Source of the DNA: Candidatus Hydrogenedens sp.
GTDB taxonomy: Bacteria > Hydrogenedentota > Hydrogenedentia > Hydrogenedentales > Hydrogenedentaceae
Length of the DNA stretch: 9,205 bases
Direction of reading: 5' to 3'
NCBI GenBank assembly: GCA_035361075.1
Contig: DAOSBX010000064.1
Location: 1-9,205, forward strand
Made by a program: the position numbers and the translations under genes. Shown in pieces: positions 1-6,799 of the stretch. Below the pieces are notes generated by a model. The model was given only the letters and a program-made list of their open reading frames with translations. It was not told where the DNA came from and ran no database searches. Positions within the stretch are counted from its first letter, which is position 1. Each line of letters opens with the position of its first letter.

Positions 1-395
1 TTCCTGAAGGTACACCAGAAGGAGTTGTGGAAGGCACGCCAGAAGGCACACCAGAAGGTACACCAGAAGGTGTTCAAGAGGGAGAACCGTTAATAGTTCC
101 TCATAATATAGATACCAATGGAAATTGGAAAATTGAACTTACAGAGTTACTTCGTTTGATTCAATTATTTAACTCATTTGGTTATCATTGTGACCCACAA
201 GGTGAGGATGGATATAATCCAGGTAACAATCCAGATATGAGAGATTGCAAACCTCATGCAAGTGATTATGACCCTCAAAATTGGCGTATTGACCTCAATG
301 AACTGTTAAGAGCAATACAGTTCTTTAATTCAGGTGGTTATCATGCATGCAGAGATGGTGAAACTTGCGAAGATGGTTATAATCCTGGTATTTAA
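1..395 (+). CDS. 3' end of a secreted/surface protein with PEGT linker and two dockerin-like repeats (5' truncated)
   Basis: The frame is open from the left edge (first full codon at 3) to TAA at 393-395, so the start and any catalytic part lie outside the window. The GTG at 27 is inside the repeat and is not a real start. What remains is a Pro-Glu-Gly-Thr linker (3-86) and two homologous segments (111-224 and 264-392). The first has a canonical 12-residue EF-hand-like loop, DTNGNWKIELTE, with acidic or Asn ligands at positions 1, 3, 5, 9 and 12. The second, DYDPQNWRIDLNE, carries one extra residue. Each loop runs into an ELLR-IQ-FNS-GYH helix and a closing EDGYNPG, with Cys residues between. 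Dockerin type I domains share this duplicated loop-helix plan. I infer a C-terminal calcium-binding attachment or sorting module on an exported protein; the function of the main protein is unknown. Confidence 0.8.
   Translation, partial: PEGTPEGVVEGTPEGTPEGTPEGVQEGEPLIVPHNIDTNGNWKIELTELLRLIQLFNSFGYHCDPQGEDGYNPGNNPDMRDCKPHASDYDPQNWRIDLNELLRAIQFFNSGGYHACRDGETCEDGYNPGI
3..86 (+). repeat. Seven 12-bp in-frame tandem repeats encoding a PEGT-type linker
   Basis: Seven consecutive 12-bp units start at 3, 15, 27, 39, 51, 63 and 75. The commonest form is ccagaaggyaca, coding for Pro-Glu-Gly-Thr; diverged units read PEGV, VEGT and QEGE. The array may continue left of the window. Because the unit is a multiple of three, copy number can change by slippage without breaking the frame. 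The encoded segment is acidic, Gly/Pro-rich and probably unstructured, as expected of a spacer between an enzyme or adhesion domain and the C-terminal module. Confidence 0.85.
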
Positions 396-414
396 TTGAA
401 AAAGCAGACCTAAC

Positions 415-456
415 AATATCCGCCGAAATTTACGAATTTCGGCGGATATTTATTTT
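415..456 (+). terminator. Intrinsic terminator after the dockerin-tagged gene
   Basis: A perfect 16-bp inverted repeat (415-430 with 435-450) encloses the 4-nt loop TACG and contains a GC-rich core, CCGCCG/CGGCGG. It is followed by the T-rich run tattttat. It begins 20 bp after the TAA at 393-395, so it should end the upstream transcript. The strand opposite the 3' arm has A-rich flanks, so the hairpin could act in both directions, but no converging gene is present. Confidence 0.85.
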
Positions 457-457
457 A

Positions 458-466
458 TGATATAAT
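458..466 (+). promoter_or_regulatory. Extended -10 promoter element for the GH99-like gene
   Basis: The sequence TGATATAAT matches the extended -10 consensus TGnTATAAT exactly. No convincing -35 box lies 17 bp upstream (ttcggc, inside the terminator stem), which is tolerated by extended -10 promoters. Transcription would start near 473, giving a leader of about 50 nt before the ATG at 522. The region is AT-rich, so a chance match is possible. Confidence 0.5.
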
Positions 467-521
467 TTTTTCAATTTTATTGGTATGTTTCCCCTTCCAA
501 AACTAAAGAGTGGAGAAATCT

Positions 522-3215
522 ATGTTATTGACATCTCTTCTAATGATTTTTGTAAGTTATCAATTGCCTGAATGGATATTTGATAATCCCGATATTTTGC
601 AGAAATGGGTGCCGAATGGACAAGTCCAAGATGTAAAAATAGAGGATGGGAAATTGCATGGCAGGACACAGGGCACAGACCCATATCTTTTATGCGAAGG
701 TATTGAATTTATCTCAACCCCTTATCAATACATACATATTCGCATGAAAACGAATCATGGCGGTATGGGGCAGATATTCTGGTCTGGAACAAATGAAGGA
801 CAATATGGGGGACTATCGGGAGATAAATCTGTCAATTTTAATTTTGAAGAGAAGGATGATTGGCAAGATATTTATGTTTTTCCTTTCTGGCATAAAGAGG
901 GGAAAATTATCAAAATACGATTGGATTTGTGTGATGCTCTGGAATTTGAATTAGAGAAAATTTCTGTAAAAACATGGGATAAAGGGGAACCCCCTGTTAC
1001 GGATGTTTACGAGTGGCGATTTCCTGAAGGGGACATTTCCTCGTGGAACGTTGATTCTGAACATAGTTCCTATTACTTCGTTAAGCCTATATCATTGACT
1101 GTTGGTGGTAAAAAATATCTTTCTATTGAATATTCTGCAAGCAAAGGTGCTAATTCAATAGATTTTATTTGGTCAGGTCAGGATGTAGTAGGACCTCAAA
1201 TTATTTCTTTACCATTGATTACGGATAACAAAACACATGTTAATGTCATAGATATGTCTCAATATTCTAAATGGAAAGACCCTATTCTTGCTTTAGGATT
1301 TCATATTCCCAATTATTCAAATGTGAAAATATATTCTCTATCTATAGGAGAAGAGCCACTGAATAAGCCTGAACTTATTGTGTCTTATTTTGGTCCTTCA
1401 CAAGGAGGAGTACGAGAGGACAGTAAAATTCCTATTTTATTAAGGCTCTCCAATCAAGGAGGTGGTATTGCCCAGATAGATAACTTAAATTTTAGACATC
1501 CGAGTTCTTTGAGGATAGAGAAAGGTCCTGTTCCCGAGCCTCCATATGAAATTGAATATGATGATTTTATGGATGTTTACTGGGAAGTGTTTGTAGAAAA
1601 ATCAGGGGAGTATCCTATTGAAGTTATTCCTATGTTAGAAGAGACCCCATTGACTATCAATACGGGAGAACTGAATGTATTGCCTAAAATTAAAAATATA
1701 ACAGCGGAGTATGTCCCTGAACCAAGACCGATTAATACCAAGGTAGATATTTGTGCTTTTTATTTCCCAGGTTGGGATACTGCAGAAAAATGGGACTGTA
1801 TACAAACGACAGCACCGATAAGAAAACCTATTTTAGGATATTATGATGAAGGAAACCCTGAGTGTGTGGATTGGCAAATTAAATGGGCTGTAGAGAATGG
1901 AATAAAATGTTTCCTTGTTGATTGGTATTGGATTGGTGGAAAACAATCGTTAACACATTGGTTTGAAGCCTATCGAAAAGCGAAGTATAGAGATTATTTA
2001 AACGTGGCAATTATGTGGGCAAATCACAATCCTCCCAATACCCATTCTGTTGAGGACTGGGAAAAAGTAAATAGAGAGTGGATAGATAATTATTTTAATT
2101 TGCCATCCTATTACAGGATTGATAATAAACCGCTTGTATGTATCTGGAGTCCTGAAAATATTCGGCATGATTTAGGTAGTTCGGAAGCGGTAAAGGAATT
2201 ATTTGATAAATCCCAACAGTGGGCAAAATCCGCAGGTTATGAGGGGATTGAATTCATGGCAATAAACAATAATCATACTGCCAGCGAATTACAAATTTTG
2301 AAAAACGAAGGCTATTCATCTTTTACAAATTATCATGAATTTTATAGAGCAGTTTATATGAGTCAAATCCCTAACCGTGCAAGATATGAAGATGTCGTTT
2401 CCACAATACCATCTGTTTGGATGGAAAAACACAGTTTATGTGAAGGAATGACTTATTATCCCATTGTGGAAACAGGATGGGATTCAAGGCCATGGCATGG
2501 CTCAAAAGCATTGGTTATTGAAGGAAGAACTCCAGAATTATTTAAGACGATGTTGCTGTCTGCACGTGATTTTACAAGAGAAACACGGAAGCCTATTATT
2601 GTTTTAGGCCCGTTGAATGAATGGGGCGAAGGTAGTTATATAGAACCTAATACAGAATTCGGTTTTGCAATGTATGAAGCCATCCGTGATGTTTTTGTCT
2701 CAGAAAATACAGAGGAAGTCCCAATAAATATAACACCGCAAGATGTCGGACGTGGTCCTTATGATTTTCCTATTTCTGAGATGCAGACTTCTTGGGATTT
2801 TCACGAAAGATTATCTGGTTGGAAAATATTTGCAGGAATGGAGGGGATAAAGGTGGAAGAAGGGAGTATGACTGGGAGGACTACAGGGGAAGACCCATCA
2901 ATTTGCTATTTTTATTTTGGAACAAAGGGTATCAAGGCGGAAAATTTTCCAAGAGCAACAATACGTCTTCGAGTAGATGTGCCAGCCCCGATAGAAAATA
3001 AGGTGCAATTGTATTGGTCGGAAAAAGGGTTGAGTTTTAATGAAGAAAAATCAATAACACTTCCGTCTCGGGCTGATGGAGGTTATTATACATATACATT
3101 TAATCTGCGTGAGCATCCTCTTTGGAAAGGTAGAGTTAAATCACTACGGATTGACCCCTGTAATTTGAGTAATGTTAATATCTGGATAGACTCTTTCACA
3201 CTACATCGTAATTAA
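522..3215 (+). CDS. Secreted GH99-like/WbsX-domain protein with flanking beta-sandwich modules
   Basis: The protein is 897 aa from ATG 522, chosen because GGAGA (512-516) sits 5-6 nt upstream. An in-frame GTG at 510 would add MEKS and lacks a well-placed ribosome site, though its Lys would improve the hydrophobic N-terminus (LLTSLLMIFVSY) as a signal peptide. Order of parts: beta-sandwich module (about 17-155); a second one (163-280); a CARDB-like immunoglobulin-type domain (282-395); a GH99-like/WbsX catalytic domain (about 405-735); a C-terminal module (756-897) resembling the first. Catalytic-domain landmarks are GYYDEGNPE near 439, FLVDWYW 464-470, MWANHN 498-503 and NEWGEG 699-704. In GH99 endo-alpha-mannosidases the equivalent motif supplies two Glu with ExxE spacing, here E700 and E703. 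I infer an exported glycan-active enzyme; the substrate is not readable. Its stop overlaps the converging oxidoreductase gene. Confidence 0.8.
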   Translation: MLLTSLLMIFVSYQLPEWIFDNPDILQKWVPNGQVQDVKIEDGKLHGRTQGTDPYLLCEGIEFISTPYQYIHIRMKTNHGGMGQIFWSGTNEGQYGGLSGDKSVNFNFEEKDDWQDIYVFPFWHKEGKIIKIRLDLCDALEFELEKISVKTWDKGEPPVTDVYEWRFPEGDISSWNVDSEHSSYYFVKPISLTVGGKKYLSIEYSASKGANSIDFIWSGQDVVGPQIISLPLITDNKTHVNVIDMSQYSKWKDPILALGFHIPNYSNVKIYSLSIGEEPLNKPELIVSYFGPSQGGVREDSKIPILLRLSNQGGGIAQIDNLNFRHPSSLRIEKGPVPEPPYEIEYDDFMDVYWEVFVEKSGEYPIEVIPMLEETPLTINTGELNVLPKIKNITAEYVPEPRPINTKVDICAFYFPGWDTAEKWDCIQTTAPIRKPILGYYDEGNPECVDWQIKWAVENGIKCFLVDWYWIGGKQSLTHWFEAYRKAKYRDYLNVAIMWANHNPPNTHSVEDWEKVNREWIDNYFNLPSYYRIDNKPLVCIWSPENIRHDLGSSEAVKELFDKSQQWAKSAGYEGIEFMAINNNHTASELQILKNEGYSSFTNYHEFYRAVYMSQIPNRARYEDVVSTIPSVWMEKHSLCEGMTYYPIVETGWDSRPWHGSKALVIEGRTPELFKTMLLSARDFTRETRKPIIVLGPLNEWGEGSYIEPNTEFGFAMYEAIRDVFVSENTEEVPINITPQDVGRGPYDFPISEMQTSWDFHERLSGWKIFAGMEGIKVEEGSMTGRTTGEDPSICYFYFGTKGIKAENFPRATIRLRVDVPAPIENKVQLYWSEKGLSFNEEKSITLPSRADGGYYTYTFNLREHPLWKGRVKSLRIDPCNLSNVNIWIDSFTLHRN

Positions 3216-4762
3216 ACTTTGCCCATTCCGAGATTTTTTCCTAATTGAGTTGCAAATGCCATGATGGTTAGCTGAGGATTTACCCCGAGAGATGTAGGTA
3301 TGATGCTACCATCGCAAATATAGATATTGTCAGTATTGAACACCTTAAAGTTCTGGTCACATACTCCATGCTCTGGCGAATGTGCTGTGCGACATGTGCC
3401 TAAAGGATGAAAAGCCATACATTCAAAATCTGAGGGGAGATGTTCTACTTTTAGAAATGTATGTAAATCATCTTTTGTCTTAATAATATTCGGTTTTTTG
3501 GAAATCATTAGGAATAATTGTTTCGGTTTTTCTTCAAGTGCCAGTTCTGCGAGAAAACAGATAGCCCTTTTTAGTCGTGTTACATCTGTTGATGTTAGTT
3601 GGTAAGAGTAAACGGGTTGATTTTTTATTGAGTATTTTAAGTATCCTTCTGTGCTATCTTTAATCATGAATCCAAACGTTGCTATATTTTTATAGTTTTG
3701 CCAGTAATATTTTAATTCCTCTCCTGTGTATGGTACAGCAGAAGGACCTAAATCTGGAGGCATGGCTACACCTTCGAAAATAATACCTTCCTCTTCAAGA
3801 GCATCGGTATAGCAACCTTGAGGGATTCCCATCCATGAATTGATTTCGTCATTAAGTTCAATAGATATTTTGCTTGCAGGATGAATAGTAAGGTGTCGAC
3901 CTAAATTGGGATTATTTAAAGCGATTCCGCTTCGTTTTAATAGTGATGGAGATAACAATGTTCCGCAGGCAACAATAATTTTCTCTCCTTTTAATTCAAT
4001 TGTATCTATAACTTTTTGGGTTTCTGGGTCTATAATATCAATTAAAACGGCATACCCTATCTTTCCATTATGAGTTAATATTCGGTTTACCCTTGCGTTA
4101 TAAAAGAGTACCATACCTGATTGGATTCCCTTTGGGATGTATGTTAATTCCATGCTCTTTTTGGCACCAGAGGTACATCCGTAGCAACACATTCCACAGC
4201 CTTCGCAGTCTTTTGTATTTCGTTTCAAGGGGTAGCAAGGAATATCTTTATTGTTCATTATTTTACGGATGAACAAATTAGATTTGTTCATTACATCCCA
4301 GTTGGCTTTTTCAACATGAATCTCACGTTCTACTTTTTCGTAGCATTCTGATAAATCCGTTGAGGTCAATTCTTTTAACTCTAACTCTATTTCCCACTGA
4401 TGAAGTATTTTTTGAGGTACACGGAAACATGTTCCAGAATTTATAACTGTTGTTCCACCGACACAGCGACCTAAAGGAATAGGAATCATAGGCTTGCCAA
4501 TAACACCTGTGAAACCTTTATCCCGATAAAGTTTTAATAATGACCTGAATGCTGACTTTTCCCATGGAAAAGGTAGAGAACCTTCTTCGATGAGAGCAAC
4601 ATTTGCCCCGTATTCGGTAAGTTCTTTTGCTACGACTGCTCCGCCTGCACCGCTACCGATGACAATGAAATCGTAAATTTGCTTTAAGTAATCAGACTCC
4701 ATATTTTTTGATACATCAACAACATTATTTTTTCTGTAAATTTCTATTAATTCTTCATTCAT
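3212..4762 (-). CDS. GMC-family FAD oxidoreductase, long-chain fatty-alcohol-oxidase type
   Basis: The 516-aa protein is predicted to oxidise an alcohol with FAD, passing electrons to oxygen or another acceptor. The dinucleotide-binding motif GSGAGG is at 36-41, with the strand-ending Glu near 59-60, and the GMC signature GGTTVINSG is at 102-110. A cysteine cluster, C186, C189, C192, C193 and C196 (CEGCGMCCYGC), precedes SGAKKS; I recall a similar Cys-rich segment in plant and fungal FAO-type enzymes. The C-terminal domain has HPLGTCR with the expected catalytic His at 452, and GVNPQLTI with the partner Asn at 495. There is no signal peptide or membrane helix, so it is probably cytoplasmic or recruited to the membrane by partners. 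It is the last gene of the operon, 3 bp after the small upstream gene. No strong ribosome site is present (AAAGG is about 13 nt away), so translational coupling is likely. The substrate is unknown; a fatty alcohol or sterol-like alcohol is inference. Confidence 0.88.
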   Translation of the reverse strand: MNEELIEIYRKNNVVDVSKNMESDYLKQIYDFIVIGSGAGGAVVAKELTEYGANVALIEEGSLPFPWEKSAFRSLLKLYRDKGFTGVIGKPMIPIPLGRCVGGTTVINSGTCFRVPQKILHQWEIELELKELTSTDLSECYEKVEREIHVEKANWDVMNKSNLFIRKIMNNKDIPCYPLKRNTKDCEGCGMCCYGCTSGAKKSMELTYIPKGIQSGMVLFYNARVNRILTHNGKIGYAVLIDIIDPETQKVIDTIELKGEKIIVACGTLLSPSLLKRSGIALNNPNLGRHLTIHPASKISIELNDEINSWMGIPQGCYTDALEEEGIIFEGVAMPPDLGPSAVPYTGEELKYYWQNYKNIATFGFMIKDSTEGYLKYSIKNQPVYSYQLTSTDVTRLKRAICFLAELALEEKPKQLFLMISKKPNIIKTKDDLHTFLKVEHLPSDFECMAFHPLGTCRTAHSPEHGVCDQNFKVFNTDNIYICDGSIIPTSLGVNPQLTIMAFATQLGKNLGMGKV

Positions 4763-4765
4763 AGG

Positions 4766-5182
4766 TTATTGTTTTACCTTTAAGCAGATATGTTTTTCTC
4801 GTGTGTCTAAGATTTGTGGATAATTGGTATGGATTAAAGAGGGTTTCAGTTGTAATGCACTTCCCATGATAAGGATACGTATGCCTAAAAACAAAGATTT
4901 TTTCCAGATATATTTAGAGTTAGCCCAAGAGTTTATCCAATTTTTACGTTTGTCTAAACATGATTTAGAAATAGGGGTAAAAAATCCATAGGGTGGAGTT
5001 ATTATCGATAGTAGAATAATGCCACAGATAAAACCGAAACGATATACTTTGGGTAATGATGTCAATGTTTTTTGAAATTCTGTCCAAAAGTCCTCTTCAC
5101 GGATATTTTCAGTCCAATAAGGGTCATCATCGAATAGTGTTAATAAAAATGAGTAGCTATTTTTTTTAATAAATTTTTTCAT
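4766..5182 (-). CDS. Small hydrophobic protein, probable partner of the GMC oxidoreductase
   Basis: The 138-aa product starts at ATG 5182 rather than the farther in-frame ATG at 5239. GAGGTGAT directly precedes 5182 and fully complements the 16S rRNA 3' end, and the longer start would overlap the upstream gene. The N-terminus is Lys-rich (MKKFIKKNS), followed by an acidic aromatic stretch (DDDPYW, near 18-23). Hydrophobic segments are at about 47-62 (FGFICGIILLSIITPP) and 96-110. The arrangement, Leu-Pro-x-x-Arg-Phe-Gly, a hydrophobic helix, PP, then SKYIWKKSLFLGIRIL, resembles from memory the N-terminal extension fused to many FAO-type GMC enzymes and gluconate-2-dehydrogenase subunit-3-like partners. 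Here it would be a separate chain 3 bp upstream of its oxidoreductase. That family link is inference; the conservative label is a hypothetical operon protein. A run of eight A residues in its 5' coding part is a possible slippage site. Confidence 0.7.
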   Translation of the reverse strand: MKKFIKKNSYSFLLTLFDDDPYWTENIREEDFWTEFQKTLTSLPKVYRFGFICGIILLSIITPPYGFFTPISKSCLDKRKNWINSWANSKYIWKKSLFLGIRILIMGSALQLKPSLIHTNYPQILDTREKHICLKVKQ

Positions 5183-5190
5183 ATCACCTC
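5183..5190 (-). promoter_or_regulatory. Full-length anti-16S ribosome binding site deciding the start at 5182
   Basis: On the minus strand, GAGGTGAT complements the conserved 16S 3' end (ATCACCTC) at all eight positions and abuts the ATG. It overlaps the last base of the upstream TAG stop (5190-5192), so ribosomes finishing the upstream gene can re-initiate. The core GAGG lies 4 nt from the ATG, which is close but workable. Confidence 0.7.
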
Positions 5191-6227
5191 TATATTGAAA
5201 TAGAAAGTTTATCCCAAAGCTCTCTTTGAACCCATTCAAATGCTCCTTTATTAGGACATATAAATCGCTTTTCTGTGCCTTTCTCGATATCTCTTATATA
5301 AAGTTTAGTTGTTGCCATTTTTGTGTTGTAACAATAAAGGGGAGTCCCATCAGTATCTTCATATTGAACGCCAACTATAGTGTATATTTCTGCTTCCGTA
5401 ACAACATTTATCTCTAAAGTATTTGTTTTTAACTGCAATTCCCAATGTTGAGGAACATATTGAGACTTAATAGATAGGATGTTATTAAGGGAGTTCAATG
5501 AATATGTTTGTCCTTCATAGTGTATAAACATTGTTGTAAGTTTGGGTGACAAAATATGTTTTCCAAGGCGTGCCCTTGCTGTTAATATATCTATAATAAG
5601 TGGGCTAAGTTCGCCAGTATCTTCATCATAAAATATACAGGAATGAGCCCATGCCCATGAGTGACCTTGCTTTATTCCTGCCAGATGTCCCTGCATGCCT
5701 AATGCATTTTGGACAGGAGTAGTTTCTTCGTTTGTCTCAATAACACCATTAAATAGTATTTTTTCATGCACAGTAACGGCATAGTTTTTTACAAGTCCTA
5801 ATTTCCAGAATGTATGTGGAACAAAATTAAAAGATTCCTGTGGTGCAATAGGAGTTAATTGAAGGTTCCAATAAAGTTTTTTTTCATTTTGCTCTAATTT
5901 TCCATGTGTGGTCATGAAATCAACGGAGTTGTTTTTTAGCAAAATTTGAGGTCTTTCATCAGCTGTGTAAATACATTGTTCAATTGGGAAGGTGTTTTTT
6001 AGTGCGGTATGATATGTTTGTTTTTCTTTGGTGTTAGTTCCTTTTTGAGTGAATATACCCCAGACCTCAGCGACAGATTTAAATTTATTTCTAAGAAGGG
6101 TAAATCGGAACCATAAAGACCAATGACCATCTATTGGGTTTAATTTCCAATACCAGACTTCATACGCATATCCCTTTAAATCAGGCAAGAGGAAAGATTC
6201 ATTAGTTATTTTATATGGGTATTGCAT
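5190..6227 (-). CDS. CrtC/AttH-like (lipocalin-like beta-barrel) protein of the GMC operon
   Basis: This 345-aa protein has no signal peptide or membrane helix and is rich in beta-strand-type, Trp/Tyr/Phe-containing segments. Its most distinctive motifs are YAYEVWYWKL near 20-29, WSLWFRF 36-42, GMQGH 177-181 and HSWAWAHS 189-196. The GMQGH-to-WAWAH block resembles the carotenoid 1,2-hydratase (CrtC)/AttH superfamily, whose members have a double lipocalin-like barrel and act on or bind hydrophobic molecules. I recall similar proteins beside GMC oxidoreductases but cannot verify that here. A role in hydrating, isomerising or presenting the oxidoreductase substrate would fit. ATG 6227 follows the previous stop by 15 bp; no Shine-Dalgarno sequence is visible (upstream aaattaaaatccc), so the start is less certain and coupling is likely. 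The next gene begins 7 bp after its stop. No truncation is evident. Confidence 0.65.
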   Translation of the reverse strand: MQYPYKITNESFLLPDLKGYAYEVWYWKLNPIDGHWSLWFRFTLLRNKFKSVAEVWGIFTQKGTNTKEKQTYHTALKNTFPIEQCIYTADERPQILLKNNSVDFMTTHGKLEQNEKKLYWNLQLTPIAPQESFNFVPHTFWKLGLVKNYAVTVHEKILFNGVIETNEETTPVQNALGMQGHLAGIKQGHSWAWAHSCIFYDEDTGELSPLIIDILTARARLGKHILSPKLTTMFIHYEGQTYSLNSLNNILSIKSQYVPQHWELQLKTNTLEINVVTEAEIYTIVGVQYEDTDGTPLYCYNTKMATTKLYIRDIEKGTEKRFICPNKGAFEWVQRELWDKLSISI

Positions 6228-6242
6228 GGGATTTTAATTTAT

Positions 6243-6704
6243 TTAAGATTCGTTTTTTGGTATGTTTTGAATTTTAATTTTTAGGTATAAAACAAAACAG
6301 CAAATAGCAAAATCGAGAACGCCACCGACTATATATCCAAATATGTATGCATGAACAACAAAGAGGTAAAAATAACCCAATGCGGAAATAAGTTTAGAAA
6401 GAATATGGACATTTAATAATATTTTATTATGCGGGTCTCGTGAAGATTGAAAAGCGATGTATGTCAGGACAAACATTAATGAACCTACGAGGGGTAGCCA
6501 GAAGTAGTCCACATTTTTATCGGGTAGGGGTTGAAGCACCTTTAGGAAGATAGGTAAGAAATTGAGAATATAGTTAACGCCATCGGGTATGAAGAAGAAG
6601 AACAGTGCACCAATGAAGTATGCCAAAGACAATAGCCTCATCGAGAACTTAAAAAATACTATCATTTTTTCCGTTTTATTTATTTCGTCAATGTCTGTAT
6701 CCAT
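6243..6704 (-). CDS. Small four-helix integral membrane protein, first gene of the GMC operon
   Basis: The 153-aa product starts at ATG 6704, with AAAGGG about 6 nt upstream. Four hydrophobic segments are visible at about 22-40, 67-86, 100-118 and 121-143, separated by short loops. A charged loop, QSSRDPHNK, lies near 86-94, and the tail is basic (LKIKIQNIPK). The N-terminal 19 residues are acidic and soluble. I do not recognise a defined family or catalytic residues; small DUF-type four-helix membrane proteins have this size and look. Its position at the head of the operon, 15 bp before the CrtC-like gene, suggests a membrane anchor, a carrier of a hydrophobic substrate or an electron-transfer partner, but no heme- or quinone-binding motif can be pointed to. 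It also remains possible that it has an unrelated role and is simply co-transcribed. Confidence 0.72.
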   Translation of the reverse strand: MDTDIDEINKTEKMIVFFKFSMRLLSLAYFIGALFFFFIPDGVNYILNFLPIFLKVLQPLPDKNVDYFWLPLVGSLMFVLTYIAFQSSRDPHNKILLNVHILSKLISALGYFYLFVVHAYIFGYIVGGVLDFAICCFVLYLKIKIQNIPKNES

Positions 6705-6799
6705 GGTTAGCCCTTTCTAAAGCTTTATTGAAATTAAAATTTATACATAAAATATTGCAAAAAATAGGGAGGGATTACAACAAAGATAGATGAATGGTA

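Noticed and set aside
3..86. Short regularly spaced repeats considered as a CRISPR array
   Set aside because: The units are contiguous 12-mers without spacers, in frame with the gene, and encode a linker.
757..954. Plus-strand open frame of 65 codons inside the GH99-like gene
   Set aside because: It lies wholly within a well-supported coding region in another frame and has no ribosome site or recognisable motif.
2792..3001. Plus-strand open frame of 69 codons inside the GH99-like gene
   Set aside because: It is a shadow frame of the C-terminal module; the main frame there shows clear homology to the N-terminal module.
5183..5239. Longer start at 5239 for the 138-aa gene
   Set aside because: It would overlap the end of the CrtC-like gene by 50 bp. 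The extra residues have no family support, and the ATG at 5182 has an exact anti-16S site.
5226..5417. Plus-strand open frame opposite the CrtC-like gene
   Set aside because: It is antisense to a supported gene, is Cys/Phe-rich as expected for reverse reading, and lacks a ribosome site.
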